A stretch of DNA of 64,000 nucleotides from Bacteroides sp. AN502(2024) (GTDB lineage: Bacteria; Bacteroidota; Bacteroidia; Bacteroidales; Bacteroidaceae): the NCBI RefSeq assembly GCF_041227145.1, contig NZ_JBGFSP010000003.1, positions 1,116,001-1,180,000 of the forward strand. Direction: 5' to 3'. The notes beneath the pieces were generated by a model. That model saw only the letters and a list, made by a program, of their open reading frames with translations, had not been told where the DNA came from and ran no database searches. How positions within the stretch are numbered: the first letter of the stretch is position 1; each line of letters starts with the position of its first letter. The position numbers were made by a program, and so were the translations under genes. Positions 27,017 through 35,775 of this stretch are shown here, in pieces.

Positions 27017-29166
27017 GTACCTCTTTAAAATTATTTGATTGGCTGGAAGTTATTGTATTGACTTTTTTGTTTTTACTCCAATTCTTTTATGCAGGTGATA
27101 CCTATTTTATCTGCGGACTTGTCATGGCTATCATTTTAAGTCTAAAACTAAAGAAAGAATATATTACTCTCACTCCTATAGATTATTGTATCCTGCTGAT
27201 AGGGCTGTATGATTTGTATTCCATTTTTACCTCCGTCAATCCTTTAAAGAGTTTCTCTTATTTAAAAACATCCTTGTATTGTATTTGTTACTACTGGATA
27301 CTCCGTTTCTCGCTTACAGATGATTCGAAAACCAAAGTTCTGCTCTCTTCTTATTGTTGGATGTTCGGACTTCTCTCTATACTTGCAGTTACTTACTTCA
27401 GATTATTCACCCAATCAATACACTCGATAGGATTCTCCGACTTATATCCTTTCAGGCATTTCTACCAACCTTTAGGCATTAGTAGCAATGAATGGGCGAA
27501 TCTTCAAATCCTGGCAGGAGGAATAGTCATATTATGTATACACTATTACCGAAAATCACACAAAAAGCTTTTTATTATAAGTGCCATCAGCCTATTGATT
27601 CTCTTCCAAATGGTAATTTCTTTTTCCAGAGGAATATATCTGGCTTTACTCCCATACCTGTTTTGTCTCATCTTTGTCGCTTGGAAGTCAATGGGTAAAC
27701 GCTATTTCTTTTTCCTGTTATCCGGCATTTTTGTCATATTACTTTCACTCTTCATCACCTACCATCAGGAGATAATTACCACGCTACGGATGAATCACAC
27801 TGTTTCTCAACAAAGAAGCTTATACAGCAGGGTCAATGAATTGGATGCGACCAAACAATTTGTCAAGGATCATCCTTGGGGTAGTGGAAACGGCAACTAC
27901 ACTCTATCAATGGATAGTTACCTATACGAAAATGATGAAGCAGGAATTACTTCGTATGCTTCCAACCTAATCATCCAGATTTTAGTAGAAAAAGGTTGGA
28001 CCGGCTTCCTGCTCTATTCACTATTATTTATAGTAATATTAATAACAATCTGTAGAAGAAAAGATATTACAACGTGGGGAATTGGGCTTATATTGCTAAC
28101 ATACCTTTTTAAAGAACAAACATTCTCTGTTTTTTTCATGTCTGTACCTGCGTGCTTATTCGTATACACATTATTAGCAATATTATTGTCCCCAAAGATC
28201 ATCAAAGAAAAGCATGCCTCACCCAGAAACCGTTATACATATTGGCTGCCAGTAGGAATCTGGCTACTCTTATTTATAGGCATACAATGGGATGTACGAA
28301 ATAAAAGGCATAATTCTTCATTTCTCACTGCCGTAGAAAATGGCAACACACAGCAAGCTATTCAGGAAATAGAACAAACAGAAAGAATTCCTGCATATTT
28401 GCTTAACCGTTCATTATTCTACCTGAACAGTTTTGAAAAAACAAAAGATAGTATCCTTTTGGTGAGAGCGGAGAACGCAATCAGAAGTTCCATTTCTCAA
28501 AATCCATCCGATATTCATTTGACTTACTTCCTTTCAATTATTTTAGAAAAACGGCAAAACGAAAAAGAATCTATTGCGATAAAGAAAGATTTGGCTAAAC
28601 GTTACCCAGAAAACACTTTATTCCAATGGGGTATGTTCAAGCAAACATATCGAACCGGGAATAAAACAACTGCATGTAATCATCTGGTAAAAGCAATCAT
28701 ATTATCGCCTGCGATACTGGATTCTGAATTCTGGATAAAATTCAAAGAGAACGATTCTCTCTTTTGCAAAGAGATAGCAACACACTTATATAACCACATA
28801 GCAAGTTATCAGGAAGAAAATCCTATTAGATTAGCTAAATCAGGAAAAATAGCATTAAGCCTAAATAATATTCCACTGGCCAAGAAGAAGCTCGAAAAGG
28901 CTTTAGCACAATTACCCAATCTATCAATGGCATGGTACAATTTAAGTAAAGCGGAATTAAGTTTGGGAAATAAGGGAAAAGCCTGTATTTATGAAAAACG
29001 GGCTTGCGTATTAAGCATGGGAGTATTATCCACAGAGAGCATGCATAAAAAATTCACTGATATACAATCGAAACCTCGTCTTATCAATAAAATATTACTA
29101 GGAAATTATAACATTAAATTCACCCAATGGTATTCCGACAAATTATATCCATTCCAAATAGAATAA
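27013..29166 (+). CDS. O-antigen ligase/Wzy-like membrane protein with TPR tail
   Basis: 717 residues. About ten to twelve membrane helices fill residues 10-430, with a large periplasmic loop containing TLRMNHTVSQQRSLYSRVNE and DHPWGSGNGNY, matching the Wzy_C/WaaL ligase fold. Residues about 440-690 are tetratricopeptide repeats (NIPLAKKKLEKALAQLPN). Related proteins join glycans to lipid A or to proteins. Its presence and translational coupling in a peptide cassette are unusual; it could attach a glycan or the peptide to an envelope acceptor. This is inference. A fused remnant of a second copy exists at 33391-33694. Confidence 0.72.
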   Translation: MSTSLKLFDWLEVIVLTFLFLLQFFYAGDTYFICGLVMAIILSLKLKKEYITLTPIDYCILLIGLYDLYSIFTSVNPLKSFSYLKTSLYCICYYWILRFSLTDDSKTKVLLSSYCWMFGLLSILAVTYFRLFTQSIHSIGFSDLYPFRHFYQPLGISSNEWANLQILAGGIVILCIHYYRKSHKKLFIISAISLLILFQMVISFSRGIYLALLPYLFCLIFVAWKSMGKRYFFFLLSGIFVILLSLFITYHQEIITTLRMNHTVSQQRSLYSRVNELDATKQFVKDHPWGSGNGNYTLSMDSYLYENDEAGITSYASNLIIQILVEKGWTGFLLYSLLFIVILITICRRKDITTWGIGLILLTYLFKEQTFSVFFMSVPACLFVYTLLAILLSPKIIKEKHASPRNRYTYWLPVGIWLLLFIGIQWDVRNKRHNSSFLTAVENGNTQQAIQEIEQTERIPAYLLNRSLFYLNSFEKTKDSILLVRAENAIRSSISQNPSDIHLTYFLSIILEKRQNEKESIAIKKDLAKRYPENTLFQWGMFKQTYRTGNKTTACNHLVKAIILSPAILDSEFWIKFKENDSLFCKEIATHLYNHIASYQEENPIRLAKSGKIALSLNNIPLAKKKLEKALAQLPNLSMAWYNLSKAELSLGNKGKACIYEKRACVLSMGVLSTESMHKKFTDIQSKPRLINKILLGNYNIKFTQWYSDKLYPFQIE

Positions 29167-29543
29167 AAAAAGAAAAAAGTTACTCGTTCAATAGTTTATT
29201 AACAAGTCAGTCTGCTGCCTACAAGACCTTAATAACCATAAAACAACACAATTATGAAAATCCGGATGCAAACGAAAAAGTTCCGAATGAATATGGGAAA
29301 CATTGCTTTCGGAAATAGACAAATTAACACATGGATTTATCAAGCGATTGACAGAAAAGCACGGACGGGTATTGAAAGAAGATATATATATTTTTTCTGA
29401 TTAAAATTAGCATCAAATGTGCAGATATTGCGAATGCATTCGGCTGCACTTCCAATGCCACATATAAAAGAAGAGATGCTATCATGAAGAGGATGAATGT
29501 AGAGACACCTATAAAATTTGAGATTCTAATTGAGGGAACCTAG
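29164..29543 (+). pseudogene. Damaged copy of the TPR regulator tail (copy 3)
   Basis: The DNA repeats the last 390 bp or so of the 18593 gene (corresponding to about 20120-20503) with many substitutions, a lost base near 29290 and a short deletion near 29395, so the frame is broken. The copy begins exactly at the stop codon of the ligase-like gene. It is followed by a copy of the cassette promoter region. Confidence 0.8.
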
Positions 29544-29552
29544 TTTTAATAT

Positions 29553-29586
29553 ATTGATTGTCAGAATGAATCAATTTGTTAATTAA
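29553..29586 (+). promoter_or_regulatory. Second copy of the cassette promoter palindrome
   Basis: ATTGATT (29553-29559) and AATCAAT (29569-29575), followed by TTTGTTAATTAA, as at 21224-21257. Downstream bases up to the ATG at 29675 are also alignable with those before 21347. Confidence 0.5.
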
Positions 29587-29674
29587 GATTTAACAAAGCG
29601 CTACACAAACTAAATCAATAATAAGTTCTATGTTTACAACACCAATAATAAAGCCAAATTTAAATTTAGAACAC

Positions 29675-29743
29675 ATGAAAATGGTATTCTCTATTTTAAC
29701 AATTAATCTGATTCCCTATAATACAACAGACCGAGATTTATGA
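29675..29743 (+). other. 22-codon mini-ORF, remnant of the DUF3244 gene start
   Basis: ATG at 29675 (in ACACATGAAAA, as at 21347) opens 22 codons ending in a TGA that overlaps the ATG of the next gene (ATGA, 29740-29743). It copies the start and coupling arrangement of the 21347/21712 pair, but the body of the DUF3244, maturase and precursor genes is missing. It may still act as a coupling leader. Confidence 0.5.
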
Positions 29744-31402
29744 AATACACTTTTATTTTTTTTGTTTGCTTTTTAATAGAATTTTTATTTCCACGAATTT
29801 TGTGTGCTCAATGCAGTGTCACTGGCAAGGTAACTGACTTGGAAGGTCGTTCATTATCATATATTTCCGTACAATTACTCCGCACCGATTCAAGCTTTGT
29901 GACTGGTACGACCACTGACACATTGGGTTGTTATCAATTTACAAAGATCTCACCCGCCCCCTATTTGATTGTTTTCACTTCAATGGGATATAAAAAGAAA
30001 ATCATGAATGTCACCGCATCAAATGAAAAAAAAGAACTTCCACCAATAGTTATGGAAACAGATATCATTGAGCTGAATGAATTGGTGGTAAAAGGGGCAT
30101 CTGTTATTCGTCAAAAGGATAGATTGCTCATTATGCCTGACAAACAACAGGTAAAACAAGCAGGAACCGGCTATGATTTACTGTATAACTTGATGATTCC
30201 CGGAATGGAAGTCGACAGAATTAAAGGAAAAATAAAAACATTTGGTGGAGAAGCCACTTTATATATTGACGGAAGGAAAGCAGATTATCGGGAAGTGCAG
30301 GGTTTGAGGCCAAAAGATATCGAAAAAATAGAGTATTTCGATACACCGACAGGCAAGTATTCCGGTGATGTGGCTTCGATTAACTATGTGACCCGCCAAT
30401 ATAAATCGGGGGGCTATGTGGCAATAGACGGGCGACAAGCGATTGGATACTTCAATGGAGACTATAATATCGTGGGTAAACTGTCGCAAGGTAATATGAA
30501 TTATACGCTTTTTGCAGGATATAATATGAATAGGTATAACGGTGACCTCAATGAGAATCATGAATATTTTGTCTTTCCGGAATATAATATAGATAGAAAA
30601 ACAAAAACGTTAAGCAATAAAGTAAAAAACAGCAATCAATACGTACAGCTAAACATAGCAAATCAAAACAAAAAACGTAATTTATCAGCAAAAATATCAT
30701 TTGTACGCAATGATGCACCAAACAACTTTAGTCGGGAATTACTTGAGTATAATAGGAGTGGGCATGCAATGAAGCAGGTATCAAACCGGACAACCGAACA
30801 ATCCGGGAATAAGCCCGCAATAGAACTATATGGCTATTTCAATTTGAAAAACAATCAATTTATCGAGGTTTCATTGAGCGGAAACTATGCTGACAACTCT
30901 TATTCATACCATTATCAAGAGGATAAATACGCTACTCTCACTCACACAAAAGAAGCTCTCTATGGATTTTTTGCAAACATTAAATATGGAATACGGTGGA
31001 AAGAGCGCAATAGTTTATCTTTTCAGGTCACACACTACCATAGCATCAGTTCTTCTATATATGATAATGAAGATAACCCACTGTGGCAACATTTATGGAC
31101 AGGAGAAACACCGTTTTATATGGAATACCATCGTGAAATCGGAAAGAATATAACATTCAATGTAGCTCCCGGATTTTCATCGCTACAATACCGATTGCAT
31201 GGAGAAAAGCTCATCAATCAATTTAAACCGCGCCTAAGCACAAACTTTACTTATCGCATATCCGGTCAGCATCAACTTGTTCTTAATGCAGAGTTAGGTG
31301 GTTCAACTCCTGTAATTGCCGCATTCAACAATGTGGAGCAAAAAGTGGATGCGTTAATCGTTAAAAAAGGGAACTCTCAATTGGATAATAATATTTTTGG
31401 AG

Positions 31403-32737
31403 CAATATTGTCCTAAATAAATTTTGAGCATGAGCTAACTGACTATACTGTTAAGTATAGCCTCGAGAGTTCAAAATCAATCCCCCCTAATCGTTTTCGA
31501 TGGTTTCGGGAGGTGGTGTAAATGGTTGATCAAGCCATTTTTGGAGGTCGATTTTGGTAAATGTGTTCAGCCGGAGCGTGACCACAAGGTTAGCCAATGC
31601 CCATTTGTATCTTGCGATGTGCTTTAGCCATGTCAGAATCAGCATTGTAGTCATAGCAGTCCATATTTGGGTCTCTACGGCATTGCGGGATGTGCCGATA
31701 AAGCTCTTGATGCGTAGCAGTTGCTTGAGGTTGCGAAAGAAGATTTCTATGTTCCACCGAGCCTTGTACAGAGCCGCTATGCTTGATGCTGCCAATGTGA
31801 AGTTGTTTGTGAGTAACTCAATTTCAAAACCGTGTTCATCGTTCCATACTGCGATGCGACGTAAACGTTTGGGATATTTGGATTTGGCCGCCGAGAGTTC
31901 GAACTCGATTATTTCGTCAATAAGTACATTCTGAGCGTGTTTTTCAGGCAAAGGCAACTCCTCTATGGCTTTGTACCGGATATTGTCTTTATGACGCACT
32001 ACAAAGAACACGTTGCTGCTGTCCCAATTATTCAGCAATGAGTAGTCACAGTAGCCTCGGTCGGCTACTACAATACTATACGGATGTAACTCAATATCAA
32101 AAGCAGCTTTGTTGTCGGTGGTTTTGCCATCGGTGATATTCACGAACTCCGGCAAAAGACTGTCATAGTCCAATAGCGTGTGCATCTTGACCGCCCCCTT
32201 GGTGGTAGTGTAATGTGCCCAGTCATATATTGACAGAGTCAATGACACCAATGTGGAGTCGAGCAGTTTTATCGGCATCTTGAAACGGAACTTTCTTCGT
32301 TGCCATAGGGCTTGCTGTCCGAAATACTGAAACAACGAGTAGAATATGCCGCGAAAAACCGAACTGTCTCGGTTGGCGTTCTGATATGCTACCGTTGACT
32401 TGGATGGTGCACGGTTGATTCCCAAATGATTGAGGTTGCCGGTGGCTGATTTCAGCCCGTTTGAGATATCTCTGACTGAATCACATCCTGAGAATTGGCT
32501 GAAAATCATGCTAACAAACTGACTCCATGTATTGTAGCCCTTACAATGCTTGTCTGACCCCGAAGATTTTATGATTTTCCTGATATTTTCTTTCGGGAGA
32601 TGTGATATTACCTGTGCGAAAAGTGTTATATTTGCCATAGGAAGTAGATGAGTTGGTAGCTTGCTACTAAGGTAGTCATTTTACCTTAGTTCTACTTCCT
32701 TTTTATTTGTTCCCCCAATTTATTTAGGACAATATTG
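31403..32737 (-). mobile_element. IS4-family insertion sequence with 9-bp target duplication
   Basis: 1335 bp. Both ends carry a perfect 21-bp inverted repeat beginning CAATATTGTCCTAAATAAAT. The target duplication is TTTTTGGAG at 31394-31402 and 32738-32746. One transposase gene lies on the minus strand. The 8-bp CAATATTG at both ends is its own reverse complement, so it looks like a direct repeat but belongs to the element. Confidence 0.88.
31487..32638 (-). CDS. IS4-family transposase
   Basis: An intact 383-residue DDE transposase with an N-terminal DUF4372-like region (about 1-70). The acidic residues lie in KLLDSTLVSL, VVADRGYCDY and ARWNIEIFFRNLKQLLRIKSF, which carries the Y/W-R-E-K signature of IS4. 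The start at 32638 is 99 bp inside the right end. No frameshift is needed. It is probably active, given the perfect ends and clean target duplication. Confidence 0.92.
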   Translation of the reverse strand: MANITLFAQVISHLPKENIRKIIKSSGSDKHCKGYNTWSQFVSMIFSQFSGCDSVRDISNGLKSATGNLNHLGINRAPSKSTVAYQNANRDSSVFRGIFYSLFQYFGQQALWQRRKFRFKMPIKLLDSTLVSLTLSIYDWAHYTTTKGAVKMHTLLDYDSLLPEFVNITDGKTTDNKAAFDIELHPYSIVVADRGYCDYSLLNNWDSSNVFFVVRHKDNIRYKAIEELPLPEKHAQNVLIDEIIEFELSAAKSKYPKRLRRIAVWNDEHGFEIELLTNNFTLAASSIAALYKARWNIEIFFRNLKQLLRIKSFIGTSRNAVETQIWTAMTTMLILTWLKHIARYKWALANLVVTLRLNTFTKIDLQKWLDQPFTPPPETIEND

Positions 32738-33390
32738 TTTTTGGAGTGATCGACTTCAGCTATAGCGGACAATTTAAAGATTTCAGTCTATACGCAAGAT
32801 TTAATTATGTAAAAGTTGGACATGTTATCGCAACTGACTATTATACCAAACATGACAAACTGATAAAAACCTTTCGCAGTGATGTAAGTGCAAATGACCA
32901 TCAAGGCATGCTTTCCGCCACATGGAAAATATCGAAACATTTTCGTCTAAAAATGGATGGATATTGGTCTGTTACTTCCACCTTAAAAGGTATTTCAGAC
33001 AAATCAAGCAGCCTTTCCGGATTGATGCAAATGGATTATTATTTAAATAATTTCTCATGTAGCCTTTATGGAAAAACAAGTTCTAAAAGTTTTAGTGATG
33101 ACATGATACATAGGTATGAACCGGCTAAGTACGGATTAACGGCACATTGGAGCTACAGCAACTGGTTAGTGGAAGTGGGAGCAGAAAGTCCTTTTACCAA
33201 ACACCGCCGATGGAAACAATCATTGGCACAAGATGCTTACGGCTACACAAATACCATGACAGGACGCATCTATCAGCAAACTGGTTTTATAAAAGTTATT
33301 TACACACATGATTTTGGAAAGAAAACTTCACGAGACAACAATAATGTGAACAGAAGTATTAACAGTGGAATACTAAAAGCCTATTAAAAG

Positions 33391-33694
33391 ATGAACAAAT
33401 ATAACGACATTAACATTTATCCTTTCTCTTCTTCCACAGAAAAGGAACATTATTTACTTTCCTGCAAGGGGAGATATTTTGAAGCTAACCAGCCTTTAGT
33501 GGAATTATTAACCGACCTGCAGCAAAATGATAACCAAGAAAATGCCATACAAACCTATGTTAATAAAAAAAAGGGAAAAAGACACATTTGCAGCCGATAC
33601 CCCTAAAGAGCCGGAAATGACAGACCGATTATTGCTATATATAGCTTACCTGACAAAATTTCAGGAATGGTACGGAGCAGAATTCAGACACTAA
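33391..33694 (+). pseudogene. Deletion scar: PqqD-domain start fused to ligase-like end
   Basis: Begins 4 bp after the beta-barrel stop. Residues 1-57 (NIYPFSSSTEKEHYLLSC ... YFEANQPLVELLTDLQQ) parallel the PqqD domain of the 25829 protein. After a run of eight A (about 33565-33572) another frame reads TDRLLLYIAYLTKFQEWY and ends at 33694; this resembles the C-terminus of the 27013 ligase-like protein (NKILLGNYNIKFTQWY). So the protease and ligase genes of the second cassette were lost by one internal deletion. As written, the ORF stops at 33606. Confidence 0.65.
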
Positions 33695-33716
33695 AAATAA
33701 TATAATCAGAGCAAAT

Positions 33717-35600
33717 ATGAATAAAATTGTTACTCTATTACTTGTTATTTTTGCTATTACAGGATGCACCAGCGATAAAATGAATAAACTGGAAGAAGCT
33801 TTGGAAAAAGCAAAAAATAACCGTTCTGAGCTTCTCAAAGTTCTTGAACATTACAAAAATGACTCCTTAAAACTAAAAGCTGCGATATTTCTGATTGAAA
33901 ATATGCCCGGTTACACAGCTTATCATTATAAATATATAGACAGTATCCAAGCATTAAAAAAAGAATGGATAATCAATGGATTCGTCAAAGATGAGGATCT
34001 AAAAAAAATGGAACGGGAATGGCTGAAGCCGGAAATACGAAGAGACATTGAATGTATCACCGCCGACTTCCTGATAAACAATATTGATGATGCTTTTCAG
34101 GCATGGCGTGAACGTCCGTGGGGGAAATATATACCTTTCGATGTTTTCTGTGAATATATTCTACCTTACAAAGCAAATAATGAACCTTTGGAAGAATGGA
34201 GGAAGATGTATAAACAACGATATTCCTTTTTATTGGATTCAATATACACGGGAACGGACGTGATAGAAGCAACAAAAACAATATGCGAATATCTCAAAAA
34301 AGAGGATTTTCACCATACACACATATTTAATACCACAAGTGCCGGTCCCGGATTTGCGTTAAATTACCGGATAGGGAAATGTATAGATGAACTTGAACTC
34401 ACGATGTATGTAATGAGAGCTTTAGGAATACCGGTCAATATCGACTACTACCCTTTTTCTCCCGAATCACTCAATAATCACGCATGGTGTGTGGTGCGAG
34501 ATACTACCCAAGAGAACGCTTCATTCTACTATTCAGAATATTCTCCCAGACGTGGAATCAGAGAAGGGGAATTTCGTAAAATGTGCAAAATATTTAGAAG
34601 AACTTATGCTAAACAACCGGACGGCAGGTTTCAGAAAGATGTAAGTAATGAATATTTCAAAGACACTTTAACAATACATGTTTCTGACACTGGAACGAAA
34701 TCGAATTTATATCTAGGAGTATTCAATCGAGATACATTTTACCCGTTAGCCAAGTCTATCGTTAAGGGAAATAATGTGTCGTTTGGATACGTCGAAGCCA
34801 ATTGTATCTATATTATTTTATCAAAGGAAGGAAAAGAGTTCATTCCTTTCACCAACCCATTTATCTTTGATGGGAAACAGATCAACTATTTTCCAACAGA
34901 TAATAAGAATAACCAATTAGAAAATAGTAAAGTTTATCGCAAATTCCCATTTTTCGCGTGGAATAAAGACAGGATGTACAGAATCATAAATTCGAAATTT
35001 GAAGGAAGCAATACGATAGATTTCAGTCATCCATACATGCTATACCATATATGTGATACACCCAAAGTCTGCTATAACGAATTCATTTTACCCAATAAGC
35101 AAAAGTTCCGCTATGTTCGATACAAAGTCAGAGAGAATGCTTTTCTCGAATTGGCGGAACTGCACTTCTATCACGACGAACAAGAAATGAAACCTGCAAA
35201 TATTATAGCATGCGAACCCTATTACGCTAATGCCGATGAGTTCAAACTAGCGAATTGCTTCGATTATGACCCGCTCACCTATTTTCTGTCTAAGGAAGAA
35301 GGACAGGAACTTATTTTTGACTTTGGTTCAGAAGTCTTGATTAATAAAATTTTATGTATTCCACGTAACGACGACAATTTTATCCGCCCGGGAGATACCT
35401 ATGAACTCTTTTATTGGGGAGAAGATAAAAAGTGGAGTTCGTTAGGCAAACAGAAAGCAAAAGGTGTTTATTTAGAATATAAAAAGATTCCCCGAAATGC
35501 ACTGCTTTTCCTTCATGATGAAACGCGGGGAAAAGAGGAGGAAGTATTTTTCATAAAGAATGGAAAACAATTTTTTGTTGATAGTTTGCCTATAGACTAA
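33717..35600 (+). CDS. Transglutaminase-like lipoprotein
   Basis: 627 residues with lipobox ITGC17, so an envelope lipoprotein. A helical region (about 20-170) is followed by a transglutaminase/cysteine-protease-like core with GKCIDELELTMYVMRALGIP (candidate Cys) and NNHAWCVV (candidate His). The C-terminal part is beta-rich with a discoidin-like segment (about 455-570). Such proteins may cleave or cross-link peptides. It lies 22 bp after the deletion scar, at the end of the duplicated cassette, and has no counterpart in the first cassette. Function in peptide processing is only suggested by position. Confidence 0.68.
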   Translation: MNKIVTLLLVIFAITGCTSDKMNKLEEALEKAKNNRSELLKVLEHYKNDSLKLKAAIFLIENMPGYTAYHYKYIDSIQALKKEWIINGFVKDEDLKKMEREWLKPEIRRDIECITADFLINNIDDAFQAWRERPWGKYIPFDVFCEYILPYKANNEPLEEWRKMYKQRYSFLLDSIYTGTDVIEATKTICEYLKKEDFHHTHIFNTTSAGPGFALNYRIGKCIDELELTMYVMRALGIPVNIDYYPFSPESLNNHAWCVVRDTTQENASFYYSEYSPRRGIREGEFRKMCKIFRRTYAKQPDGRFQKDVSNEYFKDTLTIHVSDTGTKSNLYLGVFNRDTFYPLAKSIVKGNNVSFGYVEANCIYIILSKEGKEFIPFTNPFIFDGKQINYFPTDNKNNQLENSKVYRKFPFFAWNKDRMYRIINSKFEGSNTIDFSHPYMLYHICDTPKVCYNEFILPNKQKFRYVRYKVRENAFLELAELHFYHDEQEMKPANIIACEPYYANADEFKLANCFDYDPLTYFLSKEEGQELIFDFGSEVLINKILCIPRNDDNFIRPGDTYELFYWGEDKKWSSLGKQKAKGVYLEYKKIPRNALLFLHDETRGKEEEVFFIKNGKQFFVDSLPID

Positions 35601-35706
35601 CTCCAACATCACATAAATCAGTATCTATCTTACTTATACTGTGTCTGTTTTATGGGAGAATAAGTTATATTTGACAGTTTAATAAGCTATTTGGAACGGC
35701 ATTTTT

Positions 35707-35730
35707 TATAGTGCACACGTGTGCGCTATA
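35707..35730. promoter_or_regulatory. 24-bp near-perfect palindrome between convergent genes
   Basis: The dyad is centred on CACACGTGTG with outer arms TATAG and CTATA and only one mismatched pair. It has no loop, so it looks more like a protein site than a hairpin, though a terminator role between the convergent genes is possible. Confidence 0.45.
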
Positions 35731-35775
35731 AACGAGTCTTCGTGATTTCCAATAAAGCAATGTTCTGATGACCGT

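Larger units (their letters stand above)
29740..33387 (+). pseudogene. Second beta-barrel gene, split by an IS4-family element
   Basis: Encodes a paralogue of the 23506 protein (signal peptide, carboxypeptidase-regulatory-like domain, LLIMPDKQQVKQAGTGYDLL plug segment, barrel, C-terminus GILKAY). It is interrupted at 31403-32737. Removing the 1335-bp element and one 9-bp target copy takes out 1344 bp, a multiple of three, and restores an uninterrupted frame (NNIFGVIDFSYS) of 767 residues, almost the length of the 765-residue paralogue. The insertion is therefore recent and was the only lesion. The 5' part ends at 31416; a 3' ORF beginning with GTG at 32746 might be translated but cannot be exported. 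Confidence 0.88.

Noticed and set aside
31403..32737. CAATATTG as an 8-bp target duplication of the IS4 element
   Set aside because: It is its own reverse complement and extends the terminal inverted repeats; TTTTTGGAG outside it restores the frame, CAATATTG does not.
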